From contig CAVSLM010000002.1 of NCBI GenBank assembly GCA_963728895.1, positions 62,001-126,000 of the forward strand: DNA of 64,000 nucleotides. The letters are read 5' to 3'. Shown here piece by piece: positions 52,416-60,577 of the stretch. The translations under genes were made by a program, and so were the position numbers. Position 1 is the first letter of the stretch. The number at the start of each line of letters is the position of its first letter. The stretch is from CAVSLM01 sp963728895. GTDB taxonomy: Bacteria; Pseudomonadota; Gammaproteobacteria; JBBQDK01. A model generated the notes under the pieces. The model worked only from the letters and a program-made list of their open reading frames with translations, was not told the DNA's origin and did no database searches.

Positions 52416-53385
52416 GTCCGAACTCTCCGTCGAATGCTTCAGAATTTTTTAGGGAAAATCCCTCGCCGGTCATCCGATTGCGCTGGCGAGGGGGAGGCAT
52501 GTGGTTCTTTGGTTTTTCCCTCGGCAGTGAGGCTATCCGCTGGCGAGCAGGCGCAAGAAGTAGGGAAAGACTGTATTTGTTGCCGGGCGACGACAATCAA
52601 TGCGGCGGGGTTGGGAGGGCGCCGGTCAAAAAGAATATCGGGAGCCGCAGTGCACATGCCGCGCAGCATCGAATCCTGCCCGTGTGCTGCGCATGATTGG
52701 GCGGCGGGCCAGCCCGGAAATCTCAAGCTGGCAAAACGGCGTACGGCAGTGGCGGTGGTGTGAATGACGTAAGGCAGTCCGACACAGCCTTGACGCGTAT
52801 CCCTTTCCGAAAAAAATCCATTGATTATTAGTAGAGTTTAAGAGATTCGTCGCGCACCGGCGCTTCGGTTGCGTGCGGGATCGCAGGATCGGCGGCGGCG
52901 GAAACTGTAAACCTCGCTTTACACTCGCCGGCACCGGGAGGTTTTCGTGCGTGGGAACTCTTGCCCAAATGCGTGCGGGTGGCATCAAAGACCTTCCGGT
53001 GCCCTCGGCGAAACTTCCCAGCACTTCTATAAACATGTGTAACTATATGACAAAACACAACTTGGTATTGAAGGTCCAAATGGCCTGCATGTCAAACCGC
53101 ATCGCGCAACGCGCGGCCCGGTTCGACAAGACCGTTTCTGGGAATGACGCACCACGAGGAAGCCTGCGCCTTCTTCGCCGGCCCGACGTGAGTTGGGGCT
53201 GTCCGAATCCTGTCGGGATTCTTTACAAAAATGCAGCTTTTTCTTTGGGCCCGCACGCCCACAATTCTCCGACGCTCGCCGGCGGATATAGGAAGCTGTG
53301 TTTCCGAGCGTTTTGGTTGTCTGGTACAGAAATTGATCACGCGTGCTGCGCAATGGGAGGGGATCACCGATGGAAGTGACAACCC
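52416..53385. other. Intergenic region upstream of the regulator and the giant gene
   Basis: About 970 bases with no gene I can support. Near 52711-52734 a short match to an end of the ~250 bp element is seen (AGCCCGGAAATCTCAAGCTGG), possibly a relic. Confidence 0.4.
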
Positions 53386-54243
53386 ATGCGGTTCTTACCG
53401 GTTAAACACCGCAGCAATCAAGGATGTACGAATTCAGACTGCGAGGCGGAAATGGCGTGTATACAAGAGCAAATGGCGTGTATACAAGAGCGTAGAAACG
53501 ACGCCAGGCAATACTCTCCAACAGCACCGAGGCGTCTGCTGATCGCCGAAAACCGGCCCATCGTCAGACTCGGGCTCACGGCGTTCCTGGATACCCAACC
53601 GGACTTCGAGGTCGTGGGATACGCCGAAGACGGGCTCGCGGCTGTTGCTGCGGCGCGCAGCAGTCGCCCGCATGTCGTGCTGATCAAACGGTCCCTTCCC
53701 GTGCTCAGCGGCTTCGACGCAACCGAGCAGATCAAGCGTTACTGTCCGGACGTCGAGGTCGTGATCCTGGCGCGGGACGCCAGTGCCGAGCATGTTGCTG
53801 CGGCCCGCAAGTCCCGTGCCTCGGCCCTGGTCACCACCAGCTGCCAGTTCGAATACCTCGCGGACGTCGTGCGCCGGGTCGGATCCGGCGAGCGCTGGAT
53901 TGGTCCACGCCTGGCTCAGGACCAGGAATTCCCGGGCAGTGCGCCGCGCGCGGCGGTACTGCCATGCGACCTGCTCACGCGGCGCGAACGCCAGGTACTC
54001 AAGCTCATCGCGGAAGGGTATCGTAGCAGGGCCATCGCCTCGAACCTGTTCATCAGCGTCAAAACCGTGGAGAAGCACCGGTCCAACGTCATGAAGAAGC
54101 TCGACGTACACTCGGTGTCAGGGCTGACCACATGTGCGCTGAGATGGGGCCTGACCGAAATCGCGTCCTTGATCGCGTACGCGCTGCAATGGAATCTTGC
54201 CGATATCGCGTTTCCGCAGTGGGTGCAGTCGCCGATCTGTTAA
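53386..54243 (+). CDS. LuxR/NarL-type regulator with degenerate receiver domain
   Basis: 285 residues from ATG 53386; ATGs at 53452 and 53473 lie within a tandem repeat, so the true start is uncertain. Receiver-like domain about 50-165, but the key residues are gone. The acidic pair reads AEN (RRLLIAENRPIVRLGL). The phosphorylation Asp is replaced by Lys (HVVLIKRSLPVLSGFD). The conserved Lys position is Thr (LVTTSC). The C-terminal LuxR helix-turn-helix is intact (LTRRERQVLKLIAEGYRSRAIA, VKTVEKHRSNVMKKL). It should bind DNA without phosphorylation control. It sits 198 bases ahead of the gsp operon on the same strand and could regulate it or the divergent giant gene. Confidence 0.85.
   Translation: MRFLPVKHRSNQGCTNSDCEAEMACIQEQMACIQERRNDARQYSPTAPRRLLIAENRPIVRLGLTAFLDTQPDFEVVGYAEDGLAAVAAARSSRPHVVLIKRSLPVLSGFDATEQIKRYCPDVEVVILARDASAEHVAAARKSRASALVTTSCQFEYLADVVRRVGSGERWIGPRLAQDQEFPGSAPRAAVLPCDLLTRRERQVLKLIAEGYRSRAIASNLFISVKTVEKHRSNVMKKLDVHSVSGLTTCALRWGLTEIASLIAYALQWNLADIAFPQWVQSPIC
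53452..53492 (+). repeat. Two tandem 21 bp repeats containing GTATAC
   Basis: ATGGCGTGTATACAAGAGC occurs twice with a 21-base period, at the very 5' end of the regulator reading frame. Each carries the palindrome TGTATACA. If translation starts later, these would be paired operator sites; if it starts at 53386 they encode a MACIQEQ repeat. Confidence 0.6.
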
Positions 54244-54441
54244 CGCACCGTTCCCGAACCGGGCCGCACAAGCGCCCCGGCCAGCCCCGCAACGCAGGAA
54301 TTCCGCAATTCGCAAGACATCCCGGATGAAACGAGGAGTTATCAGGAGCCCGTGCGAATCATCTGCGCGTCGCCGCCGGAGTAGCCTCATGATCCCCCGG
54401 ACGGGCTCCCGCCTCTGGGCGGCAGGACGAATGGGCGGGTA

Positions 54442-56194
54442 ATGCAATCGCTTCCGACCCGAGAAACATCACATGATGCGCCCCCGGGCATGTCCCCTCC
54501 CGACCCGATCGAGGAGCGGCTCGGTCAGGCGCTGGTGCGCGCCGGCGACCTTCGCGAGGCCGACTTCGCGCGCGCACAGCGGATTCGGGAACAGACCGGA
54601 GAGCCGCTCGCCACGCTGCTGCTGAAGCTCGGCGTCGCTTCCGACCGCGCGGTGGCCGAGACGCTCGCGGCGATACTCGGATTGCCACTGGCGACCCCGG
54701 CCGACTTTCCCGACGCCCCGGTGCTGGACGCAACACTCTCGCGCCAGTTTCTGCGCGACCGCAAGGTGCTGCCATGTGCCGACGGCGGAGAGCTCGTATC
54801 GCTGGCGATGGCCGATCCCCAGGACCACTACACGTCCGATGCCATCGCCCTGGCGTGCGGCAAGCCGGTTGCGCCTCTGGTCGGGGTACGCTCGGAAATC
54901 GACGCCGCACTGGAGCGGCTGTATGGCGACGGCAAGTCGGCCATGGGCCAGATCGTCGATCGCATGGAAACGGCGGGCCAGGCGGACGAGGAGGACGTCG
55001 AGCACCTCAAGGACCTCGCCAGCGAGGCGCCGATCGTGCGACTGGTAAGCCTGATCATCCAACGCGCGGTGGAAGCGCGCGCCTCCGACATCCACATCGA
55101 GCCGTTCGAGAATCGCCTCAAGGTTCGCTACCGGGTCGATGGACTGCTGCGGGAAACCGAGGCGCCGCCGCCGAGCGCCACGGCAGCGGTGATTTCCCGC
55201 GTCAAGCTCATGGCCAGGCTCAACATCGCCGAACGCCGACTGCCGCAGGACGGACGCATCCGCCAACATGTGCACGGCAAGGAACTGGACATCCGCGTCT
55301 CCACCGTGCCGACGGTGCACGGTGAAAGCGTCGTCATGCGGCTGTTGGACAGCGAAAGCATCGAGCTGGATTTCGCTGCCCAGGGCTTCGATACGACGGT
55401 ACGCGAGCGCCTGCTCGAGACGCTGAGCCTGCCGCACGGCATGGTGCTGGTCACCGGACCGACCGGCAGCGGCAAGACCACCACGCTCTACACTGCACTG
55501 GCGGTGCTCAACACCGCCGAGCGCAAGATCATCACCGTCGAGGACCCGGTCGAATACCAGCTCGAAGGCGTGAACCAGATCCAGGTCAAGCCGCAGATCG
55601 GACTGACATTCGCCAATGCGTTGCGCTCGATCGTGCGGCAGGACCCCGACGTGATCATGGTCGGCGAAATGCGCGACCTCGAAACCGCGCGCATCGCCGT
55701 GCAGTCCGCGCTCACCGGTCATCTGGTGCTCTCGACCCTGCACACCAACGACGCGGCCGGCGGGGTCACGCGGCTGCTGGACATGGGCGTCGAAGACTAC
55801 CTGCTCACCTCCACTCTCAACGCCATCGTCGCGCAGCGCCTGGTGCGCACACTGTGCGTGGAATGCCGTATTCCCTACCGCGCCCTGCCGGAGATGGTCG
55901 AGCAGCTTCGGCTCCGGCGCTTCGCGCGCGACGAGCATGTCAGCCTGCATCGGCCGGCCGGCTGCCCCAAATGTGCCGGCACCGGCTTTCGCGGCCGCAC
56001 CGCCATCGTCGAGCTCCTGGTCATGGACGATCCCCTCCGGCGCCTGATCCTGCAGCGTAGCCCAGGCACGCGAGCTCCAGCTCGCCGCCATGCAGCAGGG
56101 TATGCAAACCATGTACGACGACGGTCTGGCCAAGGCCGTTGCCGGTGTAACCACGATCGAGGAGGTCGTGCGCGTGACCCAGGAGTCGACCTGA
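54442..56194 (+). CDS. gspE: Type II secretion ATPase GspE (one frameshift near the 3' end)
   Basis: About 583 residues when repaired; ATG 54490 is an alternative start. The N-domain starts IEERLGQALVRAGDLREADFARAQ. The ATPase core has Walker A GPTGSGKTTTLYTAL (from residue 339), the Asp box, Walker B-region IMVGEMRD and His box LSTLHTNDAAGG. The four-Cys zinc motif is CVEC...CPKC. Near 56060 an extra C (AGCCCAG) shifts the frame. The +1 frame restores ARELQLAAMQQGMQTMYDDGLAKAVAGVTTIEEV and a stop at 56194. Unrepaired, the reading continues by chance in the gspF frame, giving an apparent 992-residue GspE-GspF fusion. GspE is the cytoplasmic motor of T2SS pseudopilus assembly. Confidence 0.9.
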
Positions 56195-56196
56195 GG

Positions 56197-57420
56197 GTGC
56201 CGGCATTTTTCTACAAGGCCGCGACGGCGGACGGAAAGGTCAAGGAAGGCGAGATGGACGCGCCGGACCAGGCAAGCGTGGTCGCCCGGCTTCAGGACGC
56301 GGGCTACCTCCCCATCCGGGCCGAACCGGCGCGCACCGCCCGCCGCCCGTCGATCGCCCTGTCCTTTTCCCGGCTCCGGCGGCGCGGCCCTGCGCACCGC
56401 CAGGTGATGGCGTTCACCTACGCGCTGGCCAGCCTGTTGCGCGCCGGGCTGCCCCTGGATCGATCCCTGCGAATCATGAACGATCTGGCGGATGACGACG
56501 CCGGTCGCGAGCTCGCAGCCCGGGTGGAGACTCACGTGCGCGGCGGGGCATCGCTATCGGAAGCCCTCGCCGCCGAGCCCGCCGGCTTCTCCTCGCTCTA
56601 CCTCAGCATGGTACGTGCCGGGGAGGCCGGGGGGGCGCTGGAGCCGGCGCTTGCCCGGCTGGCGGAGCACCTGGAACGCGCCAAGGGCCTGCGCGACAGC
56701 GTGGCGTCGGCGCTGATCTACCCTGCGATTCTGCTGGTGGTTGCCGGCGTGTCGGTCATCGTCCTGCTGATGTTCGTCATCCCGCAGTTCAGCGGGCTTT
56801 TCGAAGAGATGGGTCAGGCGCTGCCCCTGCCCACGCGGCTGGTGGTGGGCGCCGGTGAGCTCCTGCGCAATGATTGGTGGGTCCTGGTCATCGGCTGTTT
56901 ATTGTTGCTGGGCGCGTTTCGCCGGCAGCTCGCGAATCCGGAGCGGCGATACCGGTGGGACGCGCGCCTGCTGCGCCTGCCGCTGCTCGGCGATCTGCTA
57001 TGCAAGATCGAGGTGGCCCGGTTCAGCCGCACGCTCGGCACCATGTTGAACAGTGGCGTACCGCTGCTGGTCGCGCTGTCGATTTCCCGGGAGACGGTCG
57101 GCAACCGTGTCCTGGCGCAGGGATTGACGCTGGCGGCGGACAGCCTGAGGACGGGCCGCGGTCTGGCCGAGCCCTTGCTGCAGATTCCACATTTTCCGCG
57201 GCTCGCCCTGCAGCTGATTCAGGTGGGCGAGGAAAGCGGACAGCTCGAGCAGATGCTGACGCGCGTCGCCGACCTCTACGATCAGGAAGTCAAGGTGACC
57301 ATCCAGCGCCTGCTGGCGCTGCTCGAGCCGCTCCTGATCGTGGGGCTCGGGCTGATCATCGCCGGTATCGTCATGTCGATCCTGCTCGCGATCCTGGGCA
57401 TCAATCAGCTGGCATTTTGA
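56197..57420 (+). CDS. gspF: Type II secretion inner-membrane protein GspF
   Basis: 407 residues from GTG, two bases after the repaired gspE stop. It starts MPAFFYKAATADGKVKEGEMDA, the standard GspF N-terminus. Two homologous cytoplasmic helical domains (FTYALASLLRAGLPLDRSLRIM and FSRTLGTMLNSGVPLLVALSIS) are each followed by hydrophobic helices. The C-terminus is LLIVGLGLIIAGIVMSILLAILGINQLAF. It forms the inner-membrane platform contacting GspE and GspL. The order E-F-G-H-I-J-K is the normal xps/gsp order. Confidence 0.95.
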   Translation: MPAFFYKAATADGKVKEGEMDAPDQASVVARLQDAGYLPIRAEPARTARRPSIALSFSRLRRRGPAHRQVMAFTYALASLLRAGLPLDRSLRIMNDLADDDAGRELAARVETHVRGGASLSEALAAEPAGFSSLYLSMVRAGEAGGALEPALARLAEHLERAKGLRDSVASALIYPAILLVVAGVSVIVLLMFVIPQFSGLFEEMGQALPLPTRLVVGAGELLRNDWWVLVIGCLLLLGAFRRQLANPERRYRWDARLLRLPLLGDLLCKIEVARFSRTLGTMLNSGVPLLVALSISRETVGNRVLAQGLTLAADSLRTGRGLAEPLLQIPHFPRLALQLIQVGEESGQLEQMLTRVADLYDQEVKVTIQRLLALLEPLLIVGLGLIIAGIVMSILLAILGINQLAF

Positions 57421-57442
57421 AGCAGCGACGAGGAACTGCGCC

Positions 57443-57907
57443 ATGATCCGCCTTTCGAGACCCCGGCTTTGCGCCGCATACGCTCACCAGCGGCCCCGCA
57501 GGCGGGGCGGGTTCACGCTCATCGAGCTGCTCGTGGTGCTGGTGATTCTGGGGCTCCTGGCAAGCCTGGTCGGACCCCAGGTCATGAAGCATCTCGGCAC
57601 CTCCAAGACCAAGACTGCACGACTGCAGATCGAAGACCTGAGCGCCGCGCTCGACATGTTCCATCTGGAAGTCGGCCATTACCCGAGCACCGAGCAGGGC
57701 CTCACCGCGCTGGTCGCCGCGCCCTCGGATGCCGAGAACTGGAACGGCCCTTATCTGCGCAAGAGCGTGGTCCCCAAGGATCCCTGGGGACACGACTACC
57801 AGTATCGCTATCCCGGTAACGAGGCGCCCTTCGATCTGTATTCCCTGGGCGCGGACGGCCGTGAAGGCGGTGACGGCGAAAACCAGGATGTCCTGGGCTG
57901 GCAATGA
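57443..57907 (+). CDS. gspG: Major pseudopilin GspG
   Basis: 154 residues. A basic leader of ~23 residues ends RRRGG, and prepilin cleavage is expected before FTLIELLVVLVILGLLASLV. The Glu at +5 is present. The C-terminal globular part has the GspG calcium-loop pattern: HYPSTEQGLTALV, PYLRKSVVPKDPWGHDYQYR and DLYSLGADGREGGDGENQDV. It is the main subunit of the pseudopilus that pushes substrates through GspD. gspH overlaps its stop (ATGA). Confidence 0.96.
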   Translation: MIRLSRPRLCAAYAHQRPRRRGGFTLIELLVVLVILGLLASLVGPQVMKHLGTSKTKTARLQIEDLSAALDMFHLEVGHYPSTEQGLTALVAAPSDAENWNGPYLRKSVVPKDPWGHDYQYRYPGNEAPFDLYSLGADGREGGDGENQDVLGWQ

Positions 57908-58389
57908 GGCTGAAGTGCGGCATGCCCACGCGCACTCCGGCGGCCAGGCTACGGACGGTCGCCGGATTCACGCTGATCGAGCTGCTCGTGGTGCTGACCA
58001 TCGTCGGACTTCTGGTCGCCGTCGCCGCGCCGTTGATCGCCAGCGCGCTGCCTGGGGCCGAGCTCTCCGCGGCGGCTCAGCGGCTCGCGGCGCACCTGCG
58101 CCAGACACGCAGCGAGGCGATCTTCTCCAGCCGCGAAACGGCACTGGTGCTCGATGTCGACACCCGCAGCTATCACGCCTCGGGCGAGGAACGCACCCAT
58201 CGCCTGCCGGGCGGCGTGCAGCTCACCTTTGTCGCCGCCGAGTCCCAGCGCGTGGCGGCGAGCGCCGGGGCCATCCGGTTCTATCCGGACGGAAGCTCCA
58301 CCGGCGGCAGGATCACACTCGCCGACGGGAAACGCGAGCGCGGCGTCGATGTCGACTGGCTCACCGGCCGGGTCAGTGTGCGCAACTGA
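57904..58389 (+). CDS. gspH: Minor pseudopilin GspH
   Basis: 161 residues. Class III signal: VAGFTLIELLVVLTIVGLLVAVAAPLI, cleaved after Gly with Glu at +5. The C-terminal beta domain matches the GspH/FimT family (LRQTRSEAIFSSRETALVLDVD, IRFYPDGSSTGGRITLA). It lies near the pseudopilus tip region. ATGA overlap with gspG indicates coupled translation. Confidence 0.93.
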   Translation: MRLKCGMPTRTPAARLRTVAGFTLIELLVVLTIVGLLVAVAAPLIASALPGAELSAAAQRLAAHLRQTRSEAIFSSRETALVLDVDTRSYHASGEERTHRLPGGVQLTFVAAESQRVAASAGAIRFYPDGSSTGGRITLADGKRERGVDVDWLTGRVSVRN

Positions 58390-58435
58390 ATCCGGAGCGC
58401 GTGAAGCGCAAGGGCGCGGCAGGTGTCCAGCGCGC

Positions 58436-58930
58436 ATGTACACGCTCTTTTCCGAATCCAAGCATATGCATAACCTCCATCACCGTATGCCACGCTACGG
58501 CGTACCGAGACATGCGGGCCGGCGCCACTGCGAACCGCGCCCGGGACGCAGCCGGGGGTTTTCCCTGCTCGAAGCCCTGGTCGCGTTTTCCATTCTGGCG
58601 CTGTCACTCACCGTATTGCTGCAGATCTTCTCGACCGGGTTGCGTAGCGTGGATCGCTCCGACCGGGTCAGCATTGCAACCCTGCTGGCAGAATCCAGAC
58701 TGGCGGAGCTGGACGGCACGCAGGAGCTGTCGGAGGGGGAAACGACCGGGCACTTCGATGAGCGCTACGACTGGCGCGTCACCGTGACGCCGTTCGAAGG
58801 GAGCCCGGGAGCGGGCCCCATGGCGCCCGCCGCAAGACCGGTGCAGGTGACGCTCGAGGTGTTCTGGCAGGAGGCGGGGCACGAACAGTCGATCGAGCTG
58901 AGCGCACTGCGACTGCTGCGCGAACCATGA
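58436..58930 (+). CDS. gspI: Minor pseudopilin GspI
   Basis: 164 residues from ATG 58436; ATGs at 58466 and 58487 are also possible because the pre-cleavage leader is long. Prepilin motif RSRGFSLLEALVAFSILALSLTVLLQIF with Glu at +5. The body has VSIATLLAESRLAELDG and YDWRVTVTPFEG, typical of GspI. It is the core of the I-J-K tip complex. It overlaps gspJ by ATGA. Confidence 0.92.
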   Translation: MYTLFSESKHMHNLHHRMPRYGVPRHAGRRHCEPRPGRSRGFSLLEALVAFSILALSLTVLLQIFSTGLRSVDRSDRVSIATLLAESRLAELDGTQELSEGETTGHFDERYDWRVTVTPFEGSPGAGPMAPAARPVQVTLEVFWQEAGHEQSIELSALRLLREP

Positions 58931-59577
58931 GCAAACGGACCCCGCGTACCGCACAGGGGTTCACCCTGCTCGAGCTGCTGGTTGCGCTGACGCTCACTGC
59001 GCTGATCCTGGTCCTGCTCTACAACGGTTTGCACTTCGGCACCAGGGCGCGCGACCTGGGCACGGCCCGCGCCGAGATGACCGACCGCATCAGCCTGGTG
59101 CACTCACTCATCCGGCGCCAGATCCACGCGGCGCAGCCCCTCATGCACCAGGACGGTCAGGCCCCCCCGACGCTGGTGTTCACCGGGACATCGGATCGGC
59201 TGCACTTCGTCGCCCCGCTGGCGCGTTCCGCCGCCGGCCTGTACGAGATCACCCTGCGTTCGGTGCCCGCGGAGAATGGCACGGCGCGGCAGCTGATCCT
59301 GGAATACAGGCCCTTCTATCCGGAACCGGCCGCAATTCCCGCATCGGAGGACCAGCGGATGGTCCTTCTGGAGGGCGCGCGGGAAATCTCCTTCGCCTAT
59401 TACGGGTCCCGTCGTGAGGGGCTTCCTGCGGCCTGGGGGCCCACATGGCAAGATGCCCTGGAGTTTCCGCAAGCGGTAAGGCTCAGCGTCGAGCCCGAGC
59501 GCGCATCCGCCTACCGATGGCCACCGCTGATCGCCACTCCGAAGATCCGTGCGCAAGATGCGAAAGCTTCCCGCTAG
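58927..59577 (+). CDS. gspJ: Minor pseudopilin GspJ
   Basis: 216 residues. Prepilin motif AQGFTLLELLVALTLTALILVLLYNGL with Glu at +5. The C-terminal domain has the GspJ feature REISFAYYGSR near the end. It forms the tip complex with GspI and GspK. It overlaps both gspI (ATGA) and gspK (29 bases). Confidence 0.93.
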   Translation: MSKRTPRTAQGFTLLELLVALTLTALILVLLYNGLHFGTRARDLGTARAEMTDRISLVHSLIRRQIHAAQPLMHQDGQAPPTLVFTGTSDRLHFVAPLARSAAGLYEITLRSVPAENGTARQLILEYRPFYPEPAAIPASEDQRMVLLEGAREISFAYYGSRREGLPAAWGPTWQDALEFPQAVRLSVEPERASAYRWPPLIATPKIRAQDAKASR

Positions 59578-60568
59578 GTTCGCGCGCGCTGTTCCTGCGA
59601 TGGGACCCCCGGCGGCGGCCGGCGGCATCGCGCGCAGGGCGAGGCAGTGTGGACTGGCGTTGGTCACCGTGCTCTGGGCCATCGCGCTACTGACAGTGGT
59701 GGCCGGCGCATTTTCGACCGCCATGCGCACCGAGGCACACCTCGCCCGCAACCGTCTGGAGCGCGCGCAGGCCTACTATGCCGCGGAGAGCGGGATCGAT
59801 GCGGCCGCGTTTGCGCTACAGGGCGGAACCGACCCCACAAACCCGTGGCCGACGGACGGCTCGGTTCGCGAGCTCCGGACCGCCCAGGGAATCGTGCGTA
59901 TCACGGTGCGGGAGGAGACGGGCAGAATCGATCTCAATGCCGCTCCCCCCGAACTCCTGGACGGTCTGCTCGCCACCGAAGGCATCGAGGAGAGCGCACG
60001 CGCGGCGCTGGTAGACGCCATTCTGGACTGGCGCGACCCGGATTCGCTGAGGCGGCTGCATGGCGCCGAGGACCAGGATTACGAGCTGGCAGGCCTCCCC
60101 TACCGCGCCAAGGACGCGCCCTTCGACAACGTCGAGGAGCTGCTGCTCGTGGCCGGGATGACGCCCGCGCTGTACCGGAAGCTGGCACCGGCGCTGACCG
60201 TGTACTCCGGACGCCCCGGCATCAATCCTGCCGCAGCGCCGCCCGAAGTCCTGCGCGCGGTGCCCGGCGTGGACAGCGCGGAGGTCGAACGATTCGTGGA
60301 CGCGCGAGCGGTGAGCGAGCGGGACGGGGGTCCCGCGCCCCGGCTGACGAGCCTGCGCCAGGAGCTCTTCAGCCATGAGCCCGTAGATACCTACACCGTG
60401 TCGGCGCAGGCGCGCGTGTCCGGCGGTGCGTCGGCAACGGTCATGGCGACGCTGCGTCTGGGCGCCAATCGGGGAGGCGCCGGTTACACGGTGCTCAACT
60501 GGCGGGAGTCGGAGGCGCTGGACTTGTTCGACGAAGACACCACGGCCGAAGCGCAAACGGCGCCGTGA
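59549..60568 (+). CDS. gspK: Pseudopilus tip protein GspK
   Basis: 339 residues from GTG; an ATG at 59558 is an alternative. Leader, then RQCGLALVTVLWAIALLTVVAGAF. The Glu at +5 of other pseudopilins is absent, as known for GspK. The helix continues EAHLARNRLERAQAYYAAESG. The large periplasmic domain has INLNAAPPELL-like repeats (RIDLNAAPPELLDGLL, GINPAAAPPEVLRAVPGVD). It caps the pseudopilus. It is the last plus-strand gsp gene, meeting gspD tail-to-tail with a 9-base gap. Confidence 0.94.
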   Translation: MRKMRKLPARFARAVPAMGPPAAAGGIARRARQCGLALVTVLWAIALLTVVAGAFSTAMRTEAHLARNRLERAQAYYAAESGIDAAAFALQGGTDPTNPWPTDGSVRELRTAQGIVRITVREETGRIDLNAAPPELLDGLLATEGIEESARAALVDAILDWRDPDSLRRLHGAEDQDYELAGLPYRAKDAPFDNVEELLLVAGMTPALYRKLAPALTVYSGRPGINPAAAPPEVLRAVPGVDSAEVERFVDARAVSERDGGPAPRLTSLRQELFSHEPVDTYTVSAQARVSGGASATVMATLRLGANRGGAGYTVLNWRESEALDLFDEDTTAEAQTAP

Positions 60569-60577
60569 ACTGCCGGC

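Noticed and set aside
54442..57420. Natural GspE-GspF fusion protein
   Set aside because: The junction residues are not GspE-like, and deleting one base restores both normal termini, so it is a frameshift artefact or mutation rather than a designed fusion.
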